64,000 nucleotides of DNA from Osmia lignaria lignaria (lineage: Eukaryota; Arthropoda; Insecta; Hymenoptera; Megachilidae): positions 4,216,001 through 4,280,000 of the forward strand of contig NW_027478169.1 in assembly GCF_051020975.1 (NCBI RefSeq), written 5' to 3'. The notes under the pieces are model-generated. The model made no database searches. It was not told where the DNA came from and was given only the letters and a program-made list of their open reading frames with translations. Shown in pieces: positions 10,101-23,600 of this stretch. Both the position numbers and the translations under genes were made by a program. Position 1 is the stretch's first letter; each line of letters opens with the position of its first letter.

Positions 10101-13014
10101 AGTTTCCTACTTTTTATCTTCTATGATATTTTCTGATCAGATGCGTAGTTCTCGAGATATATCAAGATATTTAAAAGTTCCGAAGACGCACCAACATAAT
10201 AGAGATACAGAAACACCGTGGCCCCTTTCTTTGAGATAACTCTGCACTAGTGCGAGCCGCAAATGCCACTTCCAGCTTAGCTGTGCAGCAGAAGAACAAC
10301 AAGAAGAAGAAATATCTCGAAATATGTCCGTCAGGCCACTTCCCTTGAGATAAATCTGCAAATATCTCGGAAACCAAGCGAGCTATGGCAAAATGTTAAG
10401 AGACCTTTTTTGTAGAGAATTATGTTTCCTACTTTTTATGTTCTATGATATTTTTTGATCAGACGCGTAGCTCTCAAGATATATCAAGATATTTGCAAGT
10501 TCCGAAGCCGCACCAACATAATAGAGATACAGAAACACCGTGGCCCCTCTCTTTGAGATAACTCTGCACTGTTGCGAGCTGGAAATGCCACTTCCAGTTT
10601 AGCTGTGCAGAAGAAGAACAACAAGAAGAAGAAATATCTCGAAATATGTCCGTTAGGCCCCTTCCCTTGAGATAAATCTGCAAATATCTCGGAAACGAAG
10701 CGAGCTATGGCAAAATGTTAAGAGACCTTTTTTGTAGAGAATTATGTTTCCTACAATTTATGTTCTATGATATTTTTTGATCAGAAGCGTAGTTTTCGAG
10801 ATATATCGAGATATTTAAAAGTTCCGAAGCCGCACCAACATAATAGAGATACAGAAACACCGTGGCCCCTTTCTTTGAGATAACTCTGCACTAGTGCGAG
10901 CCGCAAATGCCACTTCCAGCTTAGCTGTGCAGAAGAAGAACAACAAGAAGAAGAAATATCTCGAATTATGTCCGTCAGGCCCCTTCCCTTGAGATAAATC
11001 TGCAAATATCTCGGAAACGAAGCGAGCTATGGCAAAATGTTGAGAGACCTTTTTTGTAGAGAATTAAGTTTCCTCCGTTTTATGTTCTATGATATTTTTT
11101 GATCAGATGCGTAGTTCTCGAGATATATCAAGATATTTAAAAGTTCCGAAGCCGCACCAACATAATAGAGATACAGAAACACCGTGGCCCCTTTCTTTGA
11201 GATAACTCTGCACTATTGCGAGCTGCAAATGCCACTTCCAGCTTAGCTGTGCAGAAGAAGAACATCAAGAAGAAGAAATATCTCGAAATATGTCCGTCAG
11301 GCCCCTTCCCTTGAGATAAATCTGCAAATATCTCGGAAACGAAGAGAGCTATGGCAAAATGTTAAGAGACCTTTTTTGTAGAGAATTAAGTTTCCTACTT
11401 TTTATGTTCTATGATATTTTTTGATCAGAAGCGTAGTTCTCGAGATATATCAAGATATTTAAAAGTTCCGAAGCCGCACCAACATAATAGAGATACAGAA
11501 ACACCGTGGCCCCTTTCTTTGAGATAACTCTGCACTATTGCGAGCCGCAAATGCCACTTCCAGCTTAGCTGTGCAGAAGAAGAACAACAAGAAGATGAAA
11601 TATCTCGAAATATGTCCGTCAGGCCCCTTCCCTTGAGATAAATCTGCAAATATCTCGGAAACGAAGCGAGCTATGGCAAAATGTTGAGAGACCTTTTTTG
11701 TAGAGAATTAAGTTTCCTACGTTTTATGTTCTATGATATTTTTTGATCAGATGCGTAGTTCTCGAGATATATCAAGATATTTAAAAGTTCCGAAGCCGCA
11801 CCAACATAATAGAGATACAGAAACACCGTGGCCCCTTTCTTTGAGATAACTCTGCACTATTGCGAGCTGCAAATGCCACTTCCAGCTTAGCTGTGCAGAG
11901 GAAGAACAACAAGAAGAAGAAATATCTCGAAATATGTCCGTCAGGCCAGTTCCTTTGAGCTGAATCTGCAAATATCTCGGAAACGAAGCGAGCTATGGCA
12001 AAATGTTAAGAGACGTTTTTTGTAGAGAATTATGTTTCCTACAATTTATGCTCTATGATATTTTTTGATCAGAAGCGTAGTTTTCGAGATATATCGAGAT
12101 ATTTAAAAGTTCCGAAGCCGCACCAACATAATAGGGATACAGAAACACCGTGGCCCCTTTCTTTGAGAAAACTCTGCACTATTGCGAGCTGTAAATGCCA
12201 CTTCTAGCTTAGCTGTGCAGAAGAAGAACAACAAGAAGAAGACATATCTCGAAATATGTCCGTCAGGCCCCTTCCCTTGAGATATATCTGCAAATATCTC
12301 GGAAACGAAGCGAGCTATGGCAAAATGTTAAGAGACCTTTTTTGTAGAGAATTATGTTTCCTACTTTTTATGTTGTATGATATTTTTTGATCAGACGCGT
12401 AGCTCTCGAGATATATCAAGATATTTAAAAGTTCCGAAGCCGCACCAACATAATAGAGATACAGAAACACCGTGGCCCCTCTCTTTGAGATAACTCTGCA
12501 CTATTGCGAGCTGGAAATGCCACTTCCGGTTTAGCTGTGAAGAAGAAGAACAACAAGAAGAAGAAATATCTCGAAATATGTCCGTTAGGCCCCTTCCCTT
12601 GAGATAAATCTGCAAATATCTCGGAAACGAAGCGAGCTATGGCAAAATGTTAAGAGACCTTTTTTGTAGAGAATTATGTTTCCTACAATTTATGTTCTAT
12701 GATATTTTTTGATCAGAAGCGTAGTTTTCGAGATATATCGAGATATTTAACAGTTCCGAAGCCGCACCAACATAATAGAGATACAGAAACACCGTGGCCC
12801 CTTTCTTCGAGATAACTCTGCACTAGTGCGAGCCGCAAATGCCACTTCCAGCTTAGCTGTGCAGAGGAAGAACAACAAGAAGAAGAAATATCTCGAAATA
12901 TGTCCGTCAGGCCAGTTCCTTTGAGCTGAATCTGCAAATATCTCGGAAACGAAGCGAGCTATGGCAAAATGTTAAGAGACGTTTTTTGTACAGAATTATG
13001 TTTCCTACAATTTA
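7196..13014 (+). repeat. 18-monomer HOR unit (5,796 bp), copy 2
   Basis: This is a tandem copy of the preceding unit, in the same order. Only a few differences were seen: GATACATCTG at 2621 against GATAAATCTG at 8417, a GATCAAC change near 9006 absent from copy 1, and TTCCGGTTTAG near 12526 against TTCCAGTTTAG near 6730. Correspondence ends near 13014, where TATGTTCTATG faces TATGCTCTATG at 7218. So few differences point to a recent duplication. Confidence 0.88.
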
Positions 13015-16000
13015 TGTTCTATGATATTTTTTGATCAGAAGCGTAGTTTTCGAGATATATCGAGATATTTAAAAGTTCCGAAGCCGCACCAACATAATAG
13101 GGATACAGAAACACCGTGGCCCCTTTCTTTGAGATAACTCTGCAGTATTGCGAGCTGTAAATGCCACTTCCAGCTTAGCTGTGCAGAAGAAGAACAACAA
13201 GAAGAAGAAATATCTCGAAATATGTCCGTCAGGCCCCTTCCCTTGAGAAAGATCTGCAAATATCTCGGAAACGAAGAGAGCTATGGCAAAATCTTAAGAG
13301 ACCTTTTGTGTAGAGAATTAAGTTTCCTACTTTTTATGTTCTATGATATTTTTTGATCTGATGCGTAGTTCTCGAGATATATCAAGATATTTAAAAGTTC
13401 CGAAGCCGCACCAACATAATAGAGATACAGAAACACCGTGGCCCCTTTCTTTGAGATAACTCTGCACTATTGCGAGCTGCAACTGCCACTTCCAGCTTAG
13501 CTGTGCAGAAGAAGAACATCAAGAAGAAGAAATATCTCGAAATATGTCCGTCAGGCCCCTTCCCTTGAGATAAATCTGCAAATATCTCGGAAACGAAGAG
13601 AGCTATGGCAAAATGTTAAGAGACCTTTTGTGTAGAGAATTAAGTTTCCTACTTTTTATGTTGTATGATATTTTTTGATCTGATGCGTAGTTCTCGAGAT
13701 ATATCAAGATATTTAAAAGTTCCGAAGCCGCACCAACATAATAGAGATACAGAAACACCGTGGCCCCTCTCTTTGAGATAACTCTGCACTATTGCGAGCT
13801 GTAAATGCCACTTCCAGCTTAGCTGTGCAGAAGAAGAACAACAAGAAGAAGAAATATCTCGAAATATGTCCGTCAGGCCCCTTCCCTTGAGATATATCTG
13901 CAAATATCTCGGAAACGAAGCGAGCTATGGCAAAATGTTAAGAGACCTTTTTTGTAGAGAATTATGTTTCGTACAATTTATGTTCTATGATATTTTTTGG
14001 TCAGAAGCGTAGTTTTCGAGATATATCGAGATATTTAAAAGTTCCAAAGCCGCACCAACATAATAGAGATACAGAAACACCGTGGCCCCTTTCTTTGAGA
14101 TAACTCTGCACTAGTGCGAGCCGCAAATGCCACTTCCAGCTTAGCTGTGCAGAAGAAGAACAACAAGAAGAAGAAATATCTCGAAATATGTCCGTCAGGC
14201 CCCTTCCCTTGAGATAAATCTGCAAATATCTCGGAAACGAAGCGAGCTATGGCAAAATGTTGAGAGACCTTTTTTGTAGAGAATTAAGTTTCCTACGTTT
14301 TATGTTCTATGATATTTTTTGATCAGATGCGTAGTTCTCGAGATATATCAAGATATTTAAAAGTTCCGAAGCCGCACCAACATAATAGAGATACAGAAAC
14401 ACCGTGGCCCCTTTCTTTGAGATAACTCTGCACTATTGCGAGCTGCAAATGCCACTTCCAGCTTAGCTGTGCAGAAGAAGAACATCAAGAAGAAGAAATA
14501 TCTCGAAATATGTCCGTCAGGCCCCTTCCCTTGAGATAAATCTGCAAATATCTCGGAAACGAAGAGAGCTATGGCAAAATGTTAACAGACCTTTTTTGTA
14601 GCGAATTAAGTTTCCTACTTTTTATGTTCTATGATATTTTTTGATCTGATGCGTAGTTCTCGAGATATATCAAGATATTTAAAAGTTCCGAAGCCGCACC
14701 AACATAATAGAGATACAGAAACACCGTGGCCCCTTTCTTTGAGATAACTCTGCACTATTGCGAGCTGTATATGCCACTTCCAGCTTAGCTGTGCAGAAGA
14801 AGAACAACAAGAAGAAGAAATATCTCGAAATATGTCCGTCAGGCCCCTTCCCTTGAGATATATCTGCAAATATCTCGGAAACGAAGCGAGCTATGGCAAA
14901 ATGTTAAGAGACCTTTTTTGTAGAGAATTATGTTTCCTACAATTTATGTTCTATGATATTTTTCGTTCAGAAGCGTAGTTTTCGAGATATATCGAGATAT
15001 TTAAAAGTTCCAAAGCCGCACCAACATAATAGAGATACAGAAACACCGTGGCCCCTTTCTTTGAGATAACTCTGCACTAGTGCGAGCCGCAAATGCCACT
15101 TCCAGCTTAGCTGTGCAGAAGAAGAACAACAAGAAGAAGAAATATCTCGAAATATGTCCGTCAGGCCCCTTCCCTTGAGATAAATCTGCAAATATCTCGG
15201 AAACGAAGCGAGCTATGGCAAAATGTTGAGAGACCTTTTTTGTAGAGAATTAAGTTTCCTACGTTTTATGTTCTATGATATTTTTTGATCAGATGCGTAG
15301 TTCTCGAGATATATCAAGATATTTAAAAGTTCCGAAGCCGCACCAACATAATAGAGATACAGAAACACCGTGGCCCCTTTCTTTGAGATAACTCTGCACT
15401 ATTGCGAGCTGCAAATGCCACTTCCAGCTTAGCTGTGCAGAAGAAGAACATCAAGAAGAAGAAATATCTCGAAATATGTCCGTCAGGCCCCTTCCCTTGA
15501 GATAAATCTGCAAATATCTCGGAAACGAAGAGAGCTATGGCAAAATGTTAACAGACCTTTTTTGTAGAGAATTAAGTTTCCTACTTTTTATGTTCTATGA
15601 GATTTTTTGATCTGATGCGTAGTTCTCGAGATATATCAAGATATTTAAAAGTTCCGAAGCCGCACCAACATAATAGAGATACAGAAACACCGTGGCCCCT
15701 TTCTTTGAGATAACTCTGCACTATTGCGAGCTGTAAATGCCACTTCCAGTTTAGCTGTGCAGAAGAAGAACAACAAGAAGAAGACATATCTCGAAATATG
15801 TCCGTCAGGCCCCTTCCCTTGAGATATATCTGCAAATATCTCGGAAACGAAGCGAGCTATGGCAAAATGTTAAGAGACCTTTTTTGTAGAGAATTATGTT
15901 TCCTACAATTTATGTTCTATGATATTTTTTGATCAGAAGCGTAGTTTTCGAGATATATCGAGATATTTAAAAGTTCCAAAGCCGCACCAACATAATAGAG

Positions 16001-17048
16001 ATACAGAAACACCGTGGCCCCTTTCTTTGAGATAACTCTGCACTATTGCGAGCTGCAAATGCCACTTCCAGCTTAGCTGTGCAGAAGAAGAACATCAAGA
16101 AGAAGAAATATCTCGAAATATGTCCGTCAGGCCCCTTCCCTTGAGATAAATCTGCAAATATCTCGGAAACGAAGAGAGCTATGGCAAAATGTTAAGAGAC
16201 CTTTTTTGTAGAGAATTAAGTTTCCTACTTTTTATGTTCTATGACATTTTTTGATCTGATGCGTAGTTCTCGAGATATATCAAGATATTTAAAAGTTCCG
16301 AAGCCGCACCAACATAATAGAGATACAGAAACACCGTGGCCCCTTTCTTTGAGATAACTCTGCACTATTGCGAGCTGTAAATGCCACTTCCAGCTTAGCT
16401 GTGCAGAAGAAGAACAACAAGAAGAAGAAATATCTCGAAATATGTCCGTCAGGCCCCTTCCCTTGAGATATATCTGCAAATATCTCGGAAACGAAGCGAG
16501 CCCTGGCAAAATGTTAAGAGACCTTTTTTGTAGAGAATTATGTTTCCTACAATCTACGTTCTATGATATTTTTTGATCAGAAGCGTAGTTTTCGAGATAT
16601 ATCGAGATATTTAAAAGTTCCGAAGCCGCACCAGCATAATAGAGATACAGAAACACCGTGGCCCCTCTCTTTGAGATAACTCTGCACTACTGCGAGCTGG
16701 AAATGCCACTTCCAGTTTAGCTGTGCAGAAGAAGAACAACAAGAAGAAGAAATATCTCGAAATATGTCCGTCAGGCCCCTTCCCTTGAGATAAATCTGCA
16801 AATATCTCGGAAACGAAGAGAGCTATGGCAAAATGTTAAGAGACCTTTTTTGTAGAGAATTAAGTTTCCTACTTTTTATGTTCTATGATATTTTTTGATT
16901 AGATGAGTAGTTCTCGAGATATATCAAGATATTTAAAAGTTCCGAAGCCGCACCAACATAATAGAGATACAGAAACACCGTGGCCCCTTTCTTTCAGATA
17001 ACTATGCACTATTGCGAGCTGCAAATGCCACTTCCAGCTTAGCTGTGC

Positions 17049-17056
17049 AGAAGAAC
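17049..17056. other. 3-bp deletion in the GAA tract of a monomer
   Basis: GCAGAAGAACAACAAG replaces the usual form with one more GAA. It is one of only five length changes in the window and recurs at 19620-19627. Confidence 0.85.
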
Positions 17057-19619
17057 AACAAGAAGAAGCAATATCTCGAAATATGTCCGTCAGGCCCCTT
17101 CCCTTGAGATATATCTGCAAATATCTCGGAAACGAAGCGAGCTATGGCGAAATGTTAAGAGACCTTTTTTGTAGAGAATTATGTTTCCTACAATTTATGT
17201 TCTATGATATTTTTTGATCAGAAGCGTAGTTTTCGAGATATATCGAGGTATTTAAAAGTTCCGAAGCCGCACCAACATAATAGAGATACAGAAACACCGT
17301 GGCCCCTTTCGTTGAGATAACTCTGCACTAGTGCGAGCCGCAAATGCCACTTCCAGCTTATCTGTGCAGAAGAAGAACAACAAGAAGAAGAAATATCTCG
17401 AAATATGTCCGTCAGGCCCCTTCCCTTGAGATAAATCTGCAAATATCTCGGAAACGAAGCGAGCTATTGCAAAATGTTGAGAGACCTTTTTTGTAGAGAA
17501 TTAAGTTTCCTACGTTTTATGTTCTATGATATTTTTTGATCAGATGCGCAGTTCTCGAGATATATCAAGATATTTAAAAGTTCCGAAGCCGCACCAACAT
17601 AATAGAGATACAGAAACACCGTGGCCCCTTTCTTTGAGATAACTCTGCACTATTGCGAGCTGCAAATGCCACTTCCAGCTTAGCTGTGCAGAAGAAGAAC
17701 ATCAAGAAGAAGAAATATCTCGAAATATGTCCGTCAGGCCCCTTCCCTTGAGATAAATCTGCAAATATCTCGGAAACGAAGAGAGCTATGGCAAAATGTT
17801 AAGAGACCTTTTTTGTAGAGAATTAAGTTTCCTACTTTTTATGTTCTATGATATTTTTTGATCTGATGCGTAGTTCTCGAGATATATCAAGATATTTAAA
17901 AGTTCCGAAGCCGCACCAACATAATAGAGATACAGAAACACCGTGGCCCCTTTCTTTGAGATAACTCTGCACTATTGCGAGCTGTAAATGCCACTTCCAG
18001 CTTAGCTGTGCAGAAGAAGAACAACAAGAAGAAGAAATATCTCGAAATATGTCCGTCAGGCCCCTTCCCTTGAGATATATCTGCAAATATCTCGGAAACG
18101 AAGCGAGCTATGGCAAAATGTTAAGAGACCTTTTTTGTAGAGAATTATGTTTCCTACAATCTATGTTCTATGATATTTTTTGATCAGAAGCGTAGTTTTC
18201 GAGATATATCGAGATATTTAAAAGTTCCGAAGCCGCACCAACATAATAGAGATACAGAAACACCGTGGCCCCTCTCTTTGAGATAACTCTGCACTACTGC
18301 GAGCTGGAAATGCCACTTCCAGTTTAGCTGTGCAGAAGAAGAACAACAAGAAGAAGAAATATCTCGAAATATTTCCGTCAGGCCCCTTCCCTTGAGATAA
18401 ATCTGCAAATATCTCGGAAACGAAGCGAGCTATGGCAAAATGTTAAGAGACCTTTTTTGTAGATAATTAAGTTTCCTACTTTTTATGTTCTATGATATTT
18501 TTTGATCAGATGCGTAGTTCTCGAGATATATCAAGATATTTAAAAGTTCCGAAGCCGCACCAACATAATAGAGATACAGAAACACCGTGGCCCCTTTCTT
18601 TCAGATAACTATGCACTATTGCGAGCTGCAAATGCCACTTCCAGCTTAGCTGTGCAGAAGAAGAACAACAAGAAGAAGAAATATCTCGAAATATGTCCGT
18701 CAGGCCCCTTTCCTTGAGATAAATCTGCAAATATCTCGGAAACGAAGAGAGCTATGGCAAAATGTTAAGATACCTTTTTTGTAGAGAATTAAGTTTCCTA
18801 CTTTTTATGTTCTATGATATTTTTTGATTAGATGCGTAGTTCTCGAGATATATCAAGATATTTAAAAGTTCCGAAGCCGCACCAACATAATAGAGATACA
18901 GAAACACCGTGGCCCCTTTCTTTGAGATAACTCTGCACTATTGCGAGCTGCAAATGCCACTTCCAGCTTAGCTGTGCAGAAGAAGAACAACAAGAAGAAG
19001 AAATATCTCGAAATATGTCCGTCAGGCCCCTTCCCTTGAGATAAATCTGCAAATATCTCGGAAACGAAGCGAGCTATGGCAAAATGTTAAGAGACCTTTT
19101 TTGTAGCGAATTACGTTTCCTACTTTTTATGTTCTATGATATTTTTTGATCAGATGCGTAGTTCTCGAGATATATCAAGATATCTAAAAGTTCCGAAGCC
19201 GCACCAACATAATAGAGATACAGAAACACCGTGGCCCCTTTCTTTGAGATAACTCTGCACTATTGCGAGCTGCAAATGCCACTTCCAGCTTAGCTGTGCA
19301 GAAGAAGAACAACAAGAAGAAGAAATATCTCGAAATATGTCCGTCAGGCCCCTTCCCTTGAGATAAATCTGCAAATATCTCGGAAACGAAGAGAGCTATG
19401 GCAAAATGTTAAGAGACCTTTTTTGTAGAGAATTAAGTTTCCTACTTTTTATGTTCTATGATATTTTTTGATTAGATGCGTAGTTCTCGAGATATATCAA
19501 GATATTTAAAAGTTCCGAAGCCGCACCAACATAATAGAGATACAGAAACACCGTGGCCCCTTTCTTTCAGATAACTATGCACTATTGCGAGCTGCAAATA
19601 CCACTTCCAGCTTAGCTGT

Positions 19620-19627
19620 GCAGAAGA
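19620..19627. other. 3-bp deletion in the GAA tract, same lineage as 17.05 kb
   Basis: This monomer has the same missing GAA as the one at 17049 and shares its GCAATATCTCG, CTTTCAGATAAC and ACTATGCAC variants, so the two monomers are copies of one ancestor eight monomers apart. Confidence 0.85.
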
Positions 19628-20769
19628 ACAACAAGAAGAAGCAATATCTCGAAATATGTCCGTCAGGCCCCTTCCCTTGAGATAAATCTGCAAATATCTC
19701 GGAAACGAAGAGAGCTATGGCAAAATGTGAAGAGACCTTTTTTGTAGAGAATTAAGTTTCCTACTTTTTATGTTCTATGATGTTTTTTGATCTGATGCGT
19801 AGTTCTCGAGATATATCAAGATATTTAAAAGTTCCGAAGCCGCACCAACATAATAGAGATACAGAAACACCGTGGCCCCTTTCTTTGAGATAACTCTGCA
19901 CTATTGCGAGCTGTAAATGCCACTTCCAGCTTAGCTGTGCAGAAGAAGAACAACAAGAAGTAGAAATATCTCGAAATATGTCCGTCAGGCCCCTTCCCTT
20001 GAGATATATCTGCAAATATCTCGGAAACGAAGCGAGCTATGGCGAAATGTTAAGAGACCTTTTTTGTAGAGAATTATGTTTCCTACAATTTATGTTCTAT
20101 GATATTTTTTGATCAGAAGCGTAGTTTTCGAGATATATCGAGATATTTAAAAGTTCCGAAGCCGCACCAACATAATAGAGATACAGAAACACCGTGGCCC
20201 CTTTCGTTGAGATAACTCTGCACTAGTGCGAGCCGCAAATGCCACTTCCAGCTTAGCTGTGCAGAAGAAGAACAACAAGAAGAAGAAATATCTCGAAATA
20301 TGTCCGTCAGGCCCCTTCCCTTGAGATAAATCTGCAAATATCTCGGAAACGAAGCGAGCTATGGCAAAATGTTAAGAGACCTTTTTTGTAGAGAATTAAG
20401 TTTCCTACTTTTTATGTTCTATGATATTTTTTGATCAGATGCGGAGTTCTCGAGATATATCAAGATATTTAAAAGTTCCGAAGCCGCACCAACATAATAG
20501 AGATACAGAAACACCGTGGCCCCTTTCTTTGAGATAACTCTGCACTATTGCGAGCTGCAAATGCCACTTCCAGCTTAGCTGTGCAGAAGAAGAACAACAA
20601 GAAGAAGAAATATCTGGAAATATGTCCGTCAGGCCCCTTCCCTTGAGATAAATCTGCAAATATCTCGGAAACGAAGCGAGCTATGGCAAAATGTTGAGAG
20701 ACCTTTTTTGTAGAGAATTAAGTTTCCTACTATTTATGTTCTATGATATTTTTGGATCAGATGCGTAGT

Positions 20770-23600
20770 TCTCGAGATATATCAAGATATTTAAAAGTTC
20801 CGAAGCCGCACCAACATAATAGAGATACAGAAACACCGTGGCCCCTTTCTTTGAGATAACTCTGCACTATTGCGAGTTGCAAATGCCACTTCCAGCTTAG
20901 CTGTGCAGAAGAAGAACAACAAGAAGAAGAAATATCTGGAAATATGTCCGTCAGGCCCCTTCCCTTGAGGTAAATCTGCAAATATCTCGGAAACGAAGCG
21001 AGCTATGGCAAAATGTTGAGAGACCTTTTTTGTAGAGAATTAAGTTTCCTACTATTTATGTTCTATGATATTTTTGGATCAGATGCGTAGTTCTCGAGAT
21101 ATATCAAGATATTTAAAAGTTCCGAAGCCGCACCAACATAATAGAGATACAGAAACACCGTGGCCCCTTTCTTTGAGATAACTCTGCACTAGAGCGAGCC
21201 GCAAATGCCACTTCCAGCTTAGCTGTGCAGAAGAAGAACAACAAGAAGAAGAAATATCTCGAAATATGTCCGTCAGGCCACTTCCCTTGAGATAAATCTG
21301 CAAATATCTCGGAAACGAAGCGAGCTATGGCAAAATGTTAAGAGACCTTTTTTGTAGAGAATTATGTTTCCTACTTTTTATGTTCTATGATATTTTTTGA
21401 TCAGACGCGTAGCTCTCGAGATATATCAAGATATTTAAAAGTTCCGAAACCGCACCAACATAATAGAGATACAGAAACACCGTGGCCCCTTTCTTTGAGA
21501 TAACTCTGCACTAGTGCGAGCCGCAAATGCCACTTCCAGCTTAGCTGTGCAGAAGAAGAACAACAAGAAGAAGAAATATCTCGAAATATGTCCGTCAGGC
21601 CCCTTCCCTTGAGATAAATCTGCAAATATCTCGGAAACGAAGCGAGCTATGGCAAAATGTTAAGAGACGTTTTTTATAGAGAATTATGTTTCCTACAATT
21701 TATGTTCTATGATATTTTTTGATCAGAAGCGTAGTTTTCGAGATATATCGAGATATTTAAAAGTTCCGAAGCCGCACCAACATAATAGGTATACAGAAAC
21801 ACCGTGGCCCCTTTCTTTGAGATAACCCTGCACTAGTGCGAGCCGCAAATGCCACTTCCAGCTTAGCTGTGCAGAAGAAGAACAACAAGAAGAAGAAATA
21901 TCTCGAAATATGTCCGTCAGGCCCCTTCCCTTGAGATATATCTGCAAATATCTCGGAAACGAAGCGAGCTATGACAAAATGTTAAGAGACCTTTTTTGTA
22001 GAGAATTAAGCTTCCTACTTTTTATGTTCTATGATATTTTTTGATCAGATGCGTAGTTCTCGAGATATATCAAGATATTTAAAAGTTCCGAAGCCGCACC
22101 AACATAATAGAGATACAGAAACACCGTGGCCCCTTTCGTTGAGATAACTCTGCACTAGTGCGAGCCGCAAATGCCACTTCCAGCTTAGCTGTGCAGAAGA
22201 AGAACAACAAGAAGAAGAAATATCTCGAAATATGTCCGTCAGGCCCCTTCCCTTGAGATAAATCTGCAAATATCTCGGAAACGAAGCGAGCTATGGCAAA
22301 ATGTTAAGAGACCTTTTTTGTAGAGAATTAAGTTTCCTACTTTTTATGTTCTATGATATTTTTTGATCAGATGCGTAGTTCTCGAGATATATCAAGATAT
22401 TTAAAAGTTCCGAAGCCGCACCAACATAATAGAGATACAGAAACACCGTGGCCCCTTTCTTTGAGATAACTCTGCACTATTGCGAGTTGCAAATCCCACT
22501 TCCAGCTTAGCTGTGCAGAAGAAGAACAACAAGAAGAAGAAATATCTGGAAATATGTCCGTCAGGCCCCTTCCCTTGAGATAAATCTGCAAATATCTCGG
22601 AAACGAAGCGAGCTATGGCAAAATGTTGAGAGACCTTTTTTGTAGAGAATTAAGTTTCCTACTATTTATGTTCTATGATATTTTTGGATCAGATGCGTAG
22701 TTCTCGAGATATATCAAGATATTTAAAAGTTCCGAAGCCGCACCAACATAATAGAGATACAGAAACACCGTGGCCCCTTTCTTTGAGATAACTCTGCACT
22801 AGAGCGAGCCGCAAATGCCACTTCCAGCTTAGCTGTGCAGAAGAAGAACAACAAGAAGAAGAAATATCTCGAAATATGTCCGTCAGGCCACTTCCCTTGA
22901 GATAAATCTGCAAATATCTCGGAAACGAAGCGAGCTATGGCAAAATGTTAAGAGACCTTTTTTGTAGAGAATTATGTTTCCTACTTTTTATGTTCTATGA
23001 TATTTTTTGATCAGACGCGTAGCTCTCGAGATATATCAAGATATTTAAAAGTTCCGAAACCGCACCAACATAATAGAGATACAGAAACACCGTGGCCCCT
23101 TTCTTTGAGATAACTCTGCACTAGTGCGAGCCGCAAATGCCACTTCCAGCTTAGCTGTGCAGAAGAAGAACAACAAGAAGAAGAAATATCTCGAAATATG
23201 TCCGTCAGGCCCCTTCCCTTGAGATAAATCTGCAAATATCTCGGAAACGAAGCGAGCTATGGCAAAATGTTAAGAGACCTTTTTTATAGAGAATTATGTT
23301 TCCTACAATTTATGTTCTATGATATTTTTTGATCAGAAGCGTAGTTTTCGAGATATATCGAGATATTTAAAAGTTCCGAAGCCGCACCAACATAATAGGG
23401 ATACAGAAACACCGTGGCCCCTTTCTTTGAGATAACCCTGCACTAGTGCGAGCCGCAAATGCCACTTCCAGCTTAGCTGTGCAGAAGAAGAACAACAAGA
23501 AGAAGAAATATCTCGAAATATGTCCGTCAGGCCCCTTCCCTTGAGATATATCTGCAAATATCTCGGAAACGAAGCGAGCTATGACAAAATGTTAAGAGAC
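20770..23600 (+). repeat. 5-monomer (1,610 bp) HOR, tandem duplication
   Basis: Bases about 20770-22000 recur at about 22380-23610, an offset of 1,610 bp. Shared private markers are GCGAGTTGCAAAT (20873 and 22483), AATATCTGGAAATATG (20931 and 22541), CACTAGAGCGAGCC (21187 and 22797), CCGAAACCGCACC (21445 and 23055), GATAACCCTGCAC (about 21822 and 23432) and AGCTATGACAAAATG (21967 and 23577). The copies part near 22007, where AAGCTTCC faces ATGTTTCC. On the left they part near 20752-20757 (TTTGGATCAG against TTTTGATCAG). Confidence 0.85.

Larger units (their letters stand above)
13015..20750 (+). repeat. Domain of 3-monomer (966 bp) HOR units and derivatives
   Basis: Three variant types recur in order. 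A has GTTCCAAAGC and the TAGTTTTCG head (14001, 14967). B has AACATCAAG in the triplet tract (near 14490, 15448). C has TTGATCTGATGCG (near 14641, 15607). They form ABC, ABC, then an A/B hybrid plus C. A related A-B-C order returns at 17218-18086. Monomers at about 16899 and 19472 share a 3-bp deletion in the GAA tract plus GCAATATCTCG, CTTTCAGATAACTATGC and other changes. Blocks near 16577 and 18184 match at an offset of 1,607 bp, that is five monomers less the 3-bp deletion. Confidence 0.8.

Noticed and set aside
17300..17330. CENP-B box-like word around CCTTTCGTTGAGATAAC
   Set aside because: The TTCG start is present in a few monomers only, and the required CGGG end is absent.
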